Shown here: one piece after another, positions 42,446 through 53,150 of the stretch
Layout of the letters: each line of letters begins with the position of its first letter
Numbering within the stretch: the first letter of the stretch is position 1
NCBI GenBank assembly: GCA_023055355.1
Contig: JALJCS010000029.1
Coordinates: 7,131,001 to 7,195,000, forward strand
Direction of reading: 5' to 3'
Source of the DNA: Agelaius tricolor
Lineage: Eukaryota; Chordata; Aves; Passeriformes; Icteridae
DNA length: 64,000 nt
Notes under the pieces: model-generated
Database searches by the model: none
Seen by the model: the letters and a program-made list of their open reading frames with translations, nothing else
What the model was told of the DNA's origin: nothing
Translations under genes and position numbers: made by a program

Positions 42446-43470
42446 TTTCGTGTGTGCTTCTGAACCATTTTTACTGCTTTGGGTTGCCTAAAATGTTTTC
42501 TCTGTCGATAGGTCTGCTCTGCCTTACTTCATAAAATGAAGAATATTTGTATGAATTAATACTTAGAGGTGACTTAGACCTAACACAAGGATAATTAATG
42601 CCCCTTAGAAAACACAGCAAGAATAAAAATACTTCTGCAGATTGACTTTAGGAACATTTGACTTTCAAGGTTTTTATGTTCATCTACAACACTTTTTTGA
42701 GGTTTATTTTCTAAATACTCTGGTCCGTGTTGTCCTGTGTGACAGAAAAGACAACGAAGAGGAGGCTGAGGGAATGTTCTGTTCTTTAAGGGATTTTTTT
42801 AGGGGGAACTGAGATTGTGGTTTCTAACTTTTGCTTCATCCTGTCTGACTTTCACATTACCAAGGAGTGGAACACTCTTTCCACACTCTCATGGTACTTC
42901 TGTGGCACTATTAACAGTGAGAGGAAGAGAATGTTACTCTGCAATGAACAGAACAACCAAGTCACTATTTGGATTCTACAAGACTCTGAGGTTTTTTCTC
43001 GTTTTAATGTGGATTGGAAATTTTATTTATTAACAAAAGCAGGTAGCTGGCCAAAGTTTTGATGGTGTTGTGGCCAGAATGGAGCTGTGGGCTGGTGTAA
43101 ATGCCAGCATGTGTTACGGTAGGGCCAGGAGGAGGAGCAGACAGATGGTGAGTCATGGGGAAGTCCCTCTGGGCAAGCTGGGGGTCTCATGGAAAGTTCA
43201 TCTGAGGTTTCCTCACACAGGATGCAGCTGGATGTGGTGTCTAAGCTGCTTGGGAGAGAAATTCATTATCTGAGAGGTTTGGCAATGTAGAAGTCCAAAG
43301 CTAATGCAAAAGCTGTTGGGTTGATGTTAAAGATTTTAGGGATTTAGGCATTAAAGATTTTAGGGATCAAATTCTACAGGGCTATATTGACATTATGGAC
43401 ATTCTTGTTTCTTCAGAGTGTAGTTCTCTTCTGTCTGACTGGAAAACATGCTTGACCTTTTGCCAAAAAC
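42446..43470. other. SDHD-IL18 convergent intergenic region
   Basis: The two genes point at each other. An 81-codon open frame at 42817-43062 resembles nothing I know and lacks gene context. No repeat family is recognised. Confidence 0.5.
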
Positions 43471-43476
43471 TTGCAT

Positions 43477-43482
43477 TTATTT
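43477..43482 (-). terminator. IL18: IL18 poly(A) signal candidate
   Basis: TTTATT on the plus strand reads AATAAA on the minus strand, about 115 nt after the IL18 stop. Confidence 0.55.
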
Positions 43483-43595
43483 TTTTTTAATGAGTACTGA
43501 CAGTAGTTAAAACTGACATGTTTAGGATAAAGGACTAAAGTTTCTTGGGTAGAAAAAAAAAACCAAACTGTATTTTAAAACTGCTGAAGTGTTCC

Positions 43596-44560
43596 TCATA
43601 GGTTGTGATTTTCATTCTGACCGAACTTACATAAACTCATCTTCATGGTTTCATCCACTTCATCTTCTGACAGTTTCTTAAGGATTAATTTTCTCAAGTA
43701 GCCTTCTTCCTCAAAGGCCAAGAACATTCCTTGTTCCATGGAGTATTCAAACTTAAATGCTTGGGAGCAGCAAGATGTAAATGTCTTTTTGAAAAAGATG
43801 ATGTTGCTTTCACCAGGAATTTCTTTGGGAACTTCTCCTTCCTGAGGCAGGAGAAATGGAGCAGGTTAATCAATCCCAGCACGAGCCCTGAGCAGTTTTA
43901 TTCCAGCTCTGAGCTGGTAATTGTGCCTGTTGGATTGGTAGAGATGAGGAGAGGGAGGCAGATCCTTACCTTGAACCTGACGATGATTTTCCCACATTCC
44001 CTCTCACAGCACATGTAATAACTCTTGTTTTCCACTTGGACACTGAAGGCCACGGGCAGCCCAGCTAAGGGCGTGGTGGTTTTGTAGCAGTGAATGCTGA
44101 AATGCATCCCTTTGCCTGGAAGTAAATGGGTTCTTGTTGATAACCTGCCCCAAGGCAGCTCCAGCAACTGCATCCAGTGATGCTTTACCATTCCCCTGGC
44201 AGCTCTGGCTGCCTCACCAGGGTATTTTCCCTGACAGAAGAGCCAGGACTTGAATTTTTATGGCTTCTGGTTGTGCTTTATGCAATCAGGCAACAACCAG
44301 GGTGCACCAAGGTCACCAGGCAGGGTCAGACCCTTTTATGGGCATGCAGGAACTGAGACTGGCATGTGGAACTGGCTATCTGTAAATCAGAGCATGGCTG
44401 GATACATGTGATCCAGAAATAAATACGGGCAATAAATAGAGGTGTAAATAAACTGCTGAGGAACCCCAAGAAGTCAAAGCCAGAACAGTTTATAGCTAAT
44501 ATTATTAATAATATATATTAATAATATTAATAATATTAGCTATAAACTGTTCTGGCTTTG

Positions 44561-44612
<52 letters not shown>

Positions 44613-46643
44613 TTATATATATAATAATAAATAGAGGTGTAAATAAATTGCTGAAGAACCCCAAGAAGTCAAAGCCAGAACAGTTTATAGCTAATATTAT
44701 TAATATATATTATTAATAATATTAGCTATATTATTAGCTAATATTATTATTAAGTTTATAACTAATATTATTATTAAGTTATTATTATTAGCTATATTAT
44801 TAGCTAATATTATTATTGAGTTTATAGCTAATATTATTAGAAGAAAGTAGGACCTTTTAGTGCCAATAAATTGTTTGAATTTTAAAGTGATTTTTGGTAA
44901 TCCAGCTTAAGAAAAAGGGAGGAATTAAGAATTTTGTGATGAGAATCAAGCAAAAATCTTAACAGCCCTTTTTCTGCATGTGACATCCTGCAGGCTTCGG
45001 TCTGACCCAGAAACCTCATCCATCACCAATGCCCAAGACACAAAATTTCACTCTCAGCTTCGTTTTCTTCTGGCAAATGAAGCTTTAAATCTTTACTCTC
45101 AGTCCCATCATTGATCACAAAGCACAAAACCACCTCCAGGATAAAGCAGCAGGGCAGTGGGGATGGTTTCTGCTGGTTTGGGAATTACCAGATTGCATCT
45201 CCTGGTCGGTCACATCCTCAAAGGCGGCCACGTTGAGGTCGGGGCGCACCACCAGCAGCTGGCTGTTCACGTTCCTCAGCACTCGCTGCAGAACCTTCTC
45301 CTTGCACAGGGCATCACACTCCAGCTCTGCAGGAAAAATCAAGCAAAATTCTGCATATTTTAGCTGTCTCCTCACATCCTGACAGCTGGCTGCCAGCTTG
45401 ATCCTGGCGTTATGGGTGTCGTGTGAAAGAGTTCAGAGAATGACATCACACACATCAGCTTTTACACCTCTGCTTGAAGCAGATTTCCAGAATCTGAAAT
45501 TTAGTTACATAAGCAGAATCTGAAATTTAGTTATAGAAGCAGAAATTTATTTATAACATAATATTTTAATACAATTTTTAATATAATATAACATAATATT
45601 TATAATAGACATAATATTTATTTATAACAGAAATGTATTTATAACAGAAATTTGTTTATATAAAATTATTTATAGATATTTTATTTTTAAGAAAAGCTGC
45701 TGTGTTTGTTAATGAGAATGCAGAAACAACAGTTCTCTTTTGCCCAGCGATTAAAGTGCATTGAAAGGTGGCTGCCAGGGAAGCCACCACCCTGTGTCTT
45801 GAGGGGAATTAAAGCAACATCAGCATCACAAGTGATGAGCTGTAGCTCTGTGTTTTTTGCAGCCGCTCTCAGTGTGAAACTTGCCCTCTCTGGATTAGTA
45901 GGTATGAAATGAGCAATAAAATCATAAAAGACGAGTTCTCAGCTTACCATCGTCGTCTTGGTTCCAAGTGAGCAGTGCAAAAAAAGGAAAGAAAAACAAC
46001 ATTAAGCTCTGCCCCCACAGAAGTCACTTTGTGCCCAGGCAGCCACCTACACGTTCCCACAGCCAGTGCCACCAAGGCTGAGCTGCTCACTACAGACAGG
46101 ATTTGTCTGTCAGCAAAACAAATGAAAACCCAGACATCTGAGAACTGAGTCACCGCCAAACCAGAGGAATGCAAAATGCTTTTTTAGGGTTATTTAAGGG
46201 TGAGAATGTCACCCTAAGCCTAAAACTGAGGAATAATTGCATGCAAATTTTTGGTTTTGTCAGTGCCTTCAAGTGAGCGAAAGGACAAGAAGAACTCATT
46301 ACAAATTGCTTTTAAAGAAGAAACTGTTTCCTAATTGACTTTTTTCCTCAAGATCGGAAATTACTCACTCCAGGTCCACACCCCAGTATTCCAACACTTC
46401 GAGTGTCCTTTCCCAGGGTTTTTTTGTAAAAGCAACAGCTATTCCCCTGACTCAGCTACTTGGCTAGCAACACTTCAAACTGAAGCTTATGGGGGAAATT
46501 GGGTGAAATCAGACTGACAAAGGAATTGTGTTAAATCAGTATTCAAACAGAAAAGGTTATTAAATGCTCTAATTACCTTCAAAGTAGAGGCAGAAATTTT
46601 TTCCAAGTTCTACTGCATGCATCAGGACCTCTTTAGCACTCAT
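43596..46643 (-). CDS. IL18: IL18, interleukin-18 precursor
   Basis: Secreted pro-inflammatory cytokine of the IL-1 family that induces interferon-gamma. Coding exons in transcript order: 46643-46577, 45956-45948, 45326-45189, 44115-43970, 43841-43596; 606 nt, 201 aa (chicken 198 from memory). The reading starts MSAKEVLMHAVELGKN and has no signal peptide, as expected for a caspase-processed precursor. The beta-trefoil core matches chicken IL18: RVLRNVNSQLLVVRPDLN, AFEDVTDQE, MPVAFSVQV-like LPVAFSVQVENKSYYMCC, and GESNIIFFKKTFTSC. The likely cleavage site is after Asp 30 in ELECD|ALCKE, by analogy. The C-terminal tail after DEVDET diverges from chicken. Exon 2 begins at about 46650 and its acceptor implies a non-coding exon upstream. 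Confidence 0.95.
44431..44850. repeat. AT-rich palindrome, (AT)n and direct repeat in an IL18 intron
   Basis: A perfect 36 bp inverted repeat (44474-44509 against 44526-44561) begins TCAAAGCCAGAACAG and encloses a 16 bp AT spacer. An (AT)n run follows (about 44562-44620). A roughly 85 bp direct copy of the left side then starts at 44626, offset by about 195 bp. TTATAGCTAATATTATTA fragments continue to 44850. Confidence 0.93.
45948..45956 (-). CDS. IL18: IL18 9 nt microexon
   Basis: The minus strand reads a T-rich tract, CCAAG, then ACGACGATG, then GTAAGC. Inserted between flanking exons it gives G|AC GAC GAT G|AG, that is Asp-Asp-Asp-Glu, keeping phase 1 on both sides. Human IL18 has a 12 nt exon at the same place, recalled from memory. 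Skipping it would keep the frame and remove three acidic residues. Confidence 0.75.
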
Positions 46644-46650
46644 CTTCACC

Positions 46651-47534
46651 CTGCCCACAGCACAGGAAGAGGAATCAGAGTTAACCTCTATGCTTCTTAC
46701 CCCATAAAGGGATAAAAGCTAGGTCTGCACACACTGATCTTACCAGGTTCCCCCTAAAAAAGCATGAGCTTCCAAAATACCCCAAAGTTAGAACCCATTT
46801 CTGACTGCCCCTAGGAAGGTCATCCCTTGCACTAAAGATAATAAATGTCTTAAAACCAGGTGAACAATGGAGAGATCTGGCTCTTGCACGGGGATTTGAT
46901 TGTGCAATCAAAATACCCAGCTCACTCCAAAGCTTTCTCACCAGATGAAAATGACCTTTTACACAAAGAATGAGCAATATAAACATAAGTAAACATGCAC
47001 ACCCAGAGCGGTTAGGGTGGGAATCACTGTAGTTTTCTTTGTCCCTGTAGCAAAGCACTTTAATTAATGTATTTGAGAGTGATTTTTATCTCTTTGTATT
47101 TCATATGGTTTTTATGCAGTTGCAGCTGTGCAGAAGGGACAGCAGGCTCCCAGCAGCATCTTTGTTTGCAAACATGCACATTCACACCTTGGAAACGAGA
47201 TTCCGCAGCACCCAACCGAGCACGTCTCATTCTTAGCACATTAACCTCAAAATCCTCTGTTATTGTAAAACCCAGGGGCAAGCCCAGGCAGAGGACTAAA
47301 GGAACAAGTGGCCCTTGGTTTAATGGGTCAAACAAAACGACTGCGCTTCTTCCCTTGATCACAGAATCCAAAACGTTGGAAAAGACCTCCAGGATCATAA
47401 AACCCAAGCCTGAGCAATAAAAGATGGTTATTTAGACCTTTCACCGAGGACCGTTTTTAGACCTTTTACCTTTGAAAGGAACGGCAAGAGCTCAAAGGAG
47501 TTCCTGACTCGGTCGTGGAATGACTCACCCCGGG
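46651..47534 (-). other. IL18 5' region: probable intron 1
   Basis: The acceptor GTGGGCAG ends just before the exon bearing the ATG. A candidate donor on the minus strand, CCCGGG|GTGAGT, lies at 47523-47529, so a non-coding exon 1 may end there. A short antisense CR1 fragment lies at 47355-47410 (CACAGAATCCAAAACGTTGG). Confidence 0.45.
47355..47410 (-). mobile_element. Short CR1-like fragment
   Basis: GATCACAGAATCCAAAACGTTGGAAAAGACCTCCAGGATCAT on the plus strand is the reversed CR1 terminus with changes. Confidence 0.65.
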
Positions 47535-47566
47535 AAGCGGCAGGGATGCGGGGCGGGAGCAGAGAT

Positions 47567-48122
47567 GGCTCTCGGTGATCCTTTCTGGCTCTCTGTGATC
47601 CTTTCTGGCTCTCAGTGGTCCTTTCTGGCTCCTGGTGGTCCTTTCTGGCTCTCGGTGTTCCTTTCTGGCTCTCAGTGGTCCTTTCTGGCTCTCAGTGGCC
47701 CTTTCTGGCTCTCGAGAGTCCTTTCTGACTCCTGGGGAGCTGCAGCCGGGCGATGGGAGCCGGCAGAAGCGCAAGATGCAGGGTGGGAGCAGAGGTGGCT
47801 CCCGGTGGCCCTTTCTGGCTCTCGGTGATCCTTTCTGGCTCCTCGGGAGTCCTTTCTGGCTCTCAGTGATCCTTTCTGGCTCTCAGTGGTCTTTTCTGGC
47901 TCTCAGTGGTCTTTTCTGGCTCTCAGTGATCCTTTCTGGCTCTCAGTGGTGCTTTCTGGCTCTCGGGGGCTCTTTCTGGCTCTCAGTGATCCTTTCTGGC
48001 TCCCGGTGGCCCTTTTTGGCTCTCGGTGGCCCTTTCTGGCTCTCGGTGGCCCTTTCCGGCTCCCGGTGGCCCTTTCTGGCTCTCGGTGGCCCTTTCTGGC
48101 TCCTCGGGAGTCCCTTCTGTCC
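47567..48122. repeat. 20 bp minisatellite, ~25 copies, with duplicated flank, near IL18 promoter
   Basis: The unit is CTTTCTGGCTCTCAGTGGTC. The array is split into 8 and about 16 copies by a 70 bp non-repeat piece. That piece contains GAGCTGCAGCCGGGCGATGGG, and the same piece follows the array at 48122-48165, so array plus flank was duplicated as a block. Confidence 0.92.
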
Positions 48123-48700
48123 CCTGGGGAGCCGCAGCCGGGCGATGGGAGCCGGCCGAAGCGCAGCTGCCGGCTCAGGAGCGGAGCGGTGCCTCCCCGG
48201 GGCAGTGGCCGCCGCCGCCGGGGATGCCCCAGCCGGAGGGAAGCCGGCGCTGCCGGAGCGCTGCCGGGAGGGGTTTTATAGCGGCTGAGGCGGCCGAAAT
48301 CGGGACGTTTTCCCAAGGTCTGTGCCTACGTCCGCATTTCTCGCACGACATTTCCCCTCCTCGCTGCAGGAGCCAGCGCCTTATGCAAATCTGGGGCTCC
48401 GAGGGTGGCTTCGTGCCGCTCGCTCGGTGTCGCGCTGATGTCAGCGGGCTCGTCCTGTTGCTCCATCATTCCGTGTGCCTCGCCGGCTCCCCGTCTGTCG
48501 GAAAAGCCGCTGTGGGATGGAATCAGGAATGCCGGCCGGGGCGGGGAAATCTCCCGAGGCAGCAGCCCCGAGTGCAGGAGCGGCTGCATGGGAGGAGTTC
48601 ACGGACGGGGAGAACGCCCCGTCCGCATCCCGCTGCCTTTGGGGAGGAACGCTGCAACTGCAGCCATGGGACAGGCCCTAAAAACCCGGGCAGCCAGCTT
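48120..48700 (-). promoter_or_regulatory. CpG-rich region, probable IL18 promoter
   Basis: CpG-dense sequence upstream of IL18 on its transcriptional side, also facing TEX12 3 kb away. No conserved coding frame is present. Assignment to IL18 is by position only. Confidence 0.45.
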
Positions 48701-48976
48701 GGGAACGAATTATTTCTCAATGTCTTGAGATTTTGGGAAATTTGGGAGAAAACCTCAAAAGGGGTTTTCTCTGCAAAGCAAATTTAAGTGGCCTTTCTTC
48801 CAATTGGTTTGGAAAAAAATATTTATTTGGCGAAAAGTGGGAAAAACTTGTTTATTTAACAGGCAAAGCATTCACTAACACATAAAACGAACAATATTCA
48901 ACAATAAAACTCGCTGCTCCAAAAGAGATGACAAACTCAGGAAGTCCCTCTGTGGGCTGTAGCTTGGCTCACTCAG

Positions 48977-49055
48977 TGTCTTATCACTGTCTTATCAGTG
49001 TCATATCAGTCTCTTATCAGTCTCTTATCAGTCTCTTATCAGTGTCTTATCGGTC
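48977..49055. repeat. 11 bp tandem array of GATA motifs
   Basis: TTATC (GATAA on the minus strand) occurs at 48981, 48992, 49014, 49025, 49036 and 49047, with ATATC at 49003: seven positions at an exact 11 bp period. Most copies read CTTATCAGT, the reverse complement of a consensus GATA-factor site. Confidence 0.85.
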
Positions 49056-51190
49056 CCCCCAGTGCTGGAAATGCCGCGGCCCAGGCCCAGCCTGGTGGGC
49101 TATAGGTGCTCTTCTGGGTGTTCAGTCCAGAGCAGGTTCAAATAGTTCTGAAGAAAAAGAAAAACCACATTCCATGGAATTCCTCTTCCTCAGCTAGCTA
49201 AAAAAATAACTAAAAGCAAAGGAGAGCTCCGTCCTGCTGTCTGTCCATGCTGCAGACAACACAGTCCAGGAGCCGGAATGTGGAGGAGTGCAAATTCTGA
49301 AAATAAACTCTGCACTTCTTCTCTCCCCCCTTCACTCTCAGAACCAGCCTTAAAGGTGCAAAACTTATTTCTGGGCTAAACAGAGAACTGGGGACACGAG
49401 CACCATACGGTGCCCCCGGTTTTTACGTCTCCATGCCTGGATTTGCTGTTTCTGGGGCCGGTCACAATTTCGGGTACTCAGCCCTGCAGCTTGGGGGGTA
49501 AATTGAAGAGCCCCAGCTGGTGAGGATTATAAAAACACCCCCACAAAATCTCCACATCAAACCCAAACCCAAGTTCTCAGGGCATTCTCTCAGCTGCTCA
49601 CATGCCTTTTACTGGTCCCGGAGGCAAAAAAAAAACACCAAAAAAAACCAAAGATCACAGGGATGTTTTAATATCTGTATGATAAACATGAGGAGGTGGT
49701 TTTGAGGTTAAAAACATGGCTTTCAACTTTATTTGAAGTGGTAAAGATAAAAAAACCTGCTTCTTTTACTAATAAACCTGGATTTTGGCTGGTTTAGCCA
49801 AAACCATTTTTCAAAAATTAAAGCCGTACTACTAATTCATAATTTAAGTTTAAATATACATTCAGATAATTCTTTATTTTGTATTAGCTGTTGGCACTGA
49901 CATTTTTGGCCAATTGATATTCCATACAAAGCTATCAGAAGGACTTGGTCTTTCATGTCAGCCTTTGAGAGCCTTAAAATTCAATTAGTTCACTGAACAC
50001 ATTGAATAAAAGGCATTTCCTTATCCTTTGTGCACATATTCACATTTTTCAGGACCAGATCTAGCTCATACAATGGCTTCTGTGGTACAGTTTAGAATTT
50101 TCATTTCTCCTGGATATTAATATCTCCAATCTTAGAGGAACTGCAACTACTTTTAGAGTAATGGTTTTGATCATTTTGCTCCAGTTTTAAAGGAACTGGA
50201 ACTCCAGTAAGAGTGAACTCTCTCCTCTTAGATAATTTTCTTTTAAATGTTTTAATGTTATTTTTAGTCCTAGTTTTATTCCTAGACTATTATATCCATA
50301 AGAAAATGGAAATGAAAATTCAAATGTTTAATTTGTTTTACTCCAGGTGGTCTGTTAATAAAAGCTATTACCATGACACAATTAAGTGAACATCTTAAGA
50401 ATATTTTCCTAACATGTTCTGTCATATCTGTTTGTTAATGTTTTGATAATAATACTTATAACATAATTACATATGAGATATCTGATAATTAAATGAAGTG
50501 GGCTATGGCCACTTATGAAAAGTTGTTTCTACTATGAGGAAATATTTAGTTCTTGTTCCTTCAGGAGTTTGATTTCTCATGCTGATATTTTAATTTCCTC
50601 TGTGGATGATGTGTGTGAGATTCAGGTCCTTTCCTGTCTTCAAAAGAGAACATAGAAAAAGAAAGAAAAGAAAAAAAAAAGGAAAAAGCACCCAAGTGAG
50701 AGGCAAAGTTCACATAATCTTACATGCCATAACTTTAATACATCATAATTGAGACGCATAACATAGCATAACATAATCATAAATTCCCATCTTGCAATGA
50801 ACAAAGACTTGGTTCACCTACAGCAGTGAAACACAGCCTAGGGAAATTTACAATTTTATTCCCCGCTTATTAGCGAGAGAGAGAAAATATGGTCTTGGCA
50901 GCCCTGTGTCGTGGTGGTGTTAATCGTTTTAGTGTTACTCATTTTAGTGTTTTTATGCGTTTTTAGTTTTTACTAGTTTTGTGCTGTTACTCATCTTAGT
51001 GCTGTAACTCATTTTAGAGTCTTTACTCATTTTAGTGCCTGGCCGCTCCAACTGAGCTCATTTGGGGCTCGTTTTTGGGGGCAGATCCATCGCGCATGAG
51101 ACGCATTCCAAGGATTTCATTTAGAAGGTGAAATTTGACGGGAAATTTGAAGAACTTTTCAAAGCTTTAATTAATCGAATTTGATTGAAT
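49056..51190. other. IL18-TEX12 intergenic region, mostly AT-rich
   Basis: No coding exon, RNA gene or named transposon is recognised. A purine run lies at about 50660-50695, and imprecise repeats of ACTCATTTTAGTG occur at 50935-51040. Confidence 0.5.
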
Positions 51191-51752
51191 TAATCCCAGC
51201 CCGGGCCGGAGCCGCTCCTTGGGCCCTCAGGGCGCGCCTCGGGCCGCTCCTGCCGCTGCCACCGAGGGTGGCACCGGGGTGCTGCCAGCCCTGAGGGGAA
51301 CGAGTGTCCCTTGTGTCCCTTTTTTCCTGTCCCCTGTGTCCTTTCTTGTCCCTTGTGTCCCTTGTTTCTCGTCCTTTGTCCCCCTTCCCTTGTCGCCGCA
51401 GTCGCGGCCCCTCAAGGCCATTGCCCGCCTGCCTGAAGGGGAAGCGGCGGGGCCGGGGCATCCTGGGCTCCTCGGTGCCTTCAGGCTCCGGGGGGATCAG
51501 AAAGGTTTAAATCCCCTCGGGTATCGAATTTAATTCCCTCGGATATCGAATTAAATCCCCTTGGATATCGAATTTAGGCCGGCCCGGGACTCCCCGGCAT
51601 TCCCCCGCCGTCTCCAGCCCTTTGAGGCGCTGCCTCCCCCGTGAGAGGAGCGCCCTTGCAGAGGAGCCAGCCGCAGGTTTTACAGGTTTTTATTTAAACA
51701 TTCTTCCAGCGTGACCTCTCAGCAAACACCTCGTGCTTTTCGTGAGGCAGCC
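51190..51752 (+). promoter_or_regulatory. CpG-rich TEX12 promoter region
   Basis: CpG-rich sequence before the TEX12 ATG. It includes TGTCCCTTGTGTCC-type repeats (51305-51390) and three copies of a 24 bp TCGGATATCGAATTAAATCCC-like unit (51514-51576). Confidence 0.6.
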
Positions 51753-52964
51753 ATGGCGAGCAACTCGCAAAAAGCAGATAAAAATAGAAATAAAAGCAAA
51801 AAGATGGAGGTGAGCGGTGCTGTATGAGGGAGGAACCCCCCATCCCATGTCCTCCTCCCGACTGAAGGAACAGAGATCCACGGCACTTTAGGGAAGTTTA
51901 GGGGAGCAGAAATGATTTTTTCAGTGTGGGGAAACCACAGTTTCTATGAGGGCTTCAAGCCCACCAAAACTGGGTAAGCCCTGGGGTATATTTATGTAGA
52001 ACTTCTTGAGAGCGAGATTCTGAAGTGCACCAGCTTTTACTGTGCTATATATACCACATATATCAGTATATAGATATAAATATGTGTGTATATATATATA
52101 TAATGTGTGTATATGGAGAGATCTCAGTCTGGTACTTCCACCCACTCCCCAAGATGCTCATGATACTGTGAACCCACTTGCATTTTCTCCAAAAACATCC
52201 TCAAGGTCTTTTTAAACCTTTTCTTTCTCTCAGCTAAACTCTGTGCAAAGCTTGTTTTAAATCCCAGAACTGTATTTTTCCTAATGTGCTCTGTTGTTAG
52301 AATGAAGCTTCAGAAAATCCTCCATTTTCCGACAAAACAGATTTGGCTCCTTCTGAGGACTCGCAGTCCCTTTTCAAGACTGAACCACTGGAAAAGGTTG
52401 TAAATGGTGATGTAGTAAATACACTGGAAGTAAGTATGGAATGACCTAATTTCATCTTGAGATTCACCCAAATGTTTAAATAAAATTATCTTTTTCTCTC
52501 TTAACAGAGATCAGCAAAGAAATTAATAATTTGCTATCAAAATATGCTGACACTATAAGGCAAGTTAACTTTGTGCTATTTGCACAGCAATTTTAAAATT
52601 CTCTAGATAAGATGGATGGGTGGCTGCAGTTTAGGGAAATTAACACTGAAAACTGTCAAGCAGATCTTGAAAGAAAAATGGTGGTTTTTATTACAACAGA
52701 GGATTAATTTGGTCAGAAACTGGGTATTGATACACGACCCATTTTTAAGAAAAAAATAAAAGTCGTGAGAAAGTTAATGACATTAGCACTGATTTTAACC
52801 ACAGATTTCTTCACTTTAGTGCAGGAATAGCATTGGATTCTTCTTATGTCCAGGAACTCGATGAGATCCTAAAAGAAGCCAGGGCCATTGAAAAGCACTT
52901 AAAGCAGAAAAGGGAGAAGCTGAAACAGAGATTCTCTGTCATTGCCAATAGTCTGCAAAGCTAA
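51753..52964 (+). CDS. TEX12: TEX12, synaptonemal complex central element protein
   Basis: Meiosis-specific coiled-coil protein that pairs with SYCE2 in the synaptonemal complex central element. Exons: 51753-51809, 52301-52406, 52508-52559, 52820-52964; 119 aa (human 123). The N-terminus is Lys-rich and variable, with a good start context (GCCATGGCG). The C-terminal two thirds align with human without gaps: EKVVNEISKEINNLLSKYA, LDSSYVQELDEILKEA, and RFSVIANSLQS. The third intron begins with GC (AAG|GCAAGT). The exon 2 donor I chose, AAATG|GTGATG, is weaker than a perfect GTAAGT 23 nt downstream, but only the weaker one keeps frame and alignment. Confidence 0.92.
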
Positions 52965-53150
52965 ATGGAGTTTGTTCTAAAAATGCAGAGCCAAAGTTGT
53001 GTTTGTGTATGAAAACAAACTGTGATGAGTGTTGTGATGTCTGTTTCTTGTATAAATATTTCTGTCAGTTCAGGAAACTTCCAACAAGTTAAGCAGCTAC
53101 TTAGTGTTTAAATACATAGTGTAGGGGCAGTTAATAAAACCAATTCTGAA
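52965..53150 (+). other. TEX12: TEX12 3' UTR
   Basis: Short AT-rich sequence with AATAAA at 53133-53138. Confidence 0.65.

Noticed and set aside
42817..43062. 81-codon frame between SDHD and IL18
   Set aside because: No recognisable similarity, no splice or promoter context, and it lies between two convergent 3' ends.
47466..48288. Repetitive open frames around the IL18 5' region
   Set aside because: Produced by the 20 bp minisatellite, with no conserved domain.
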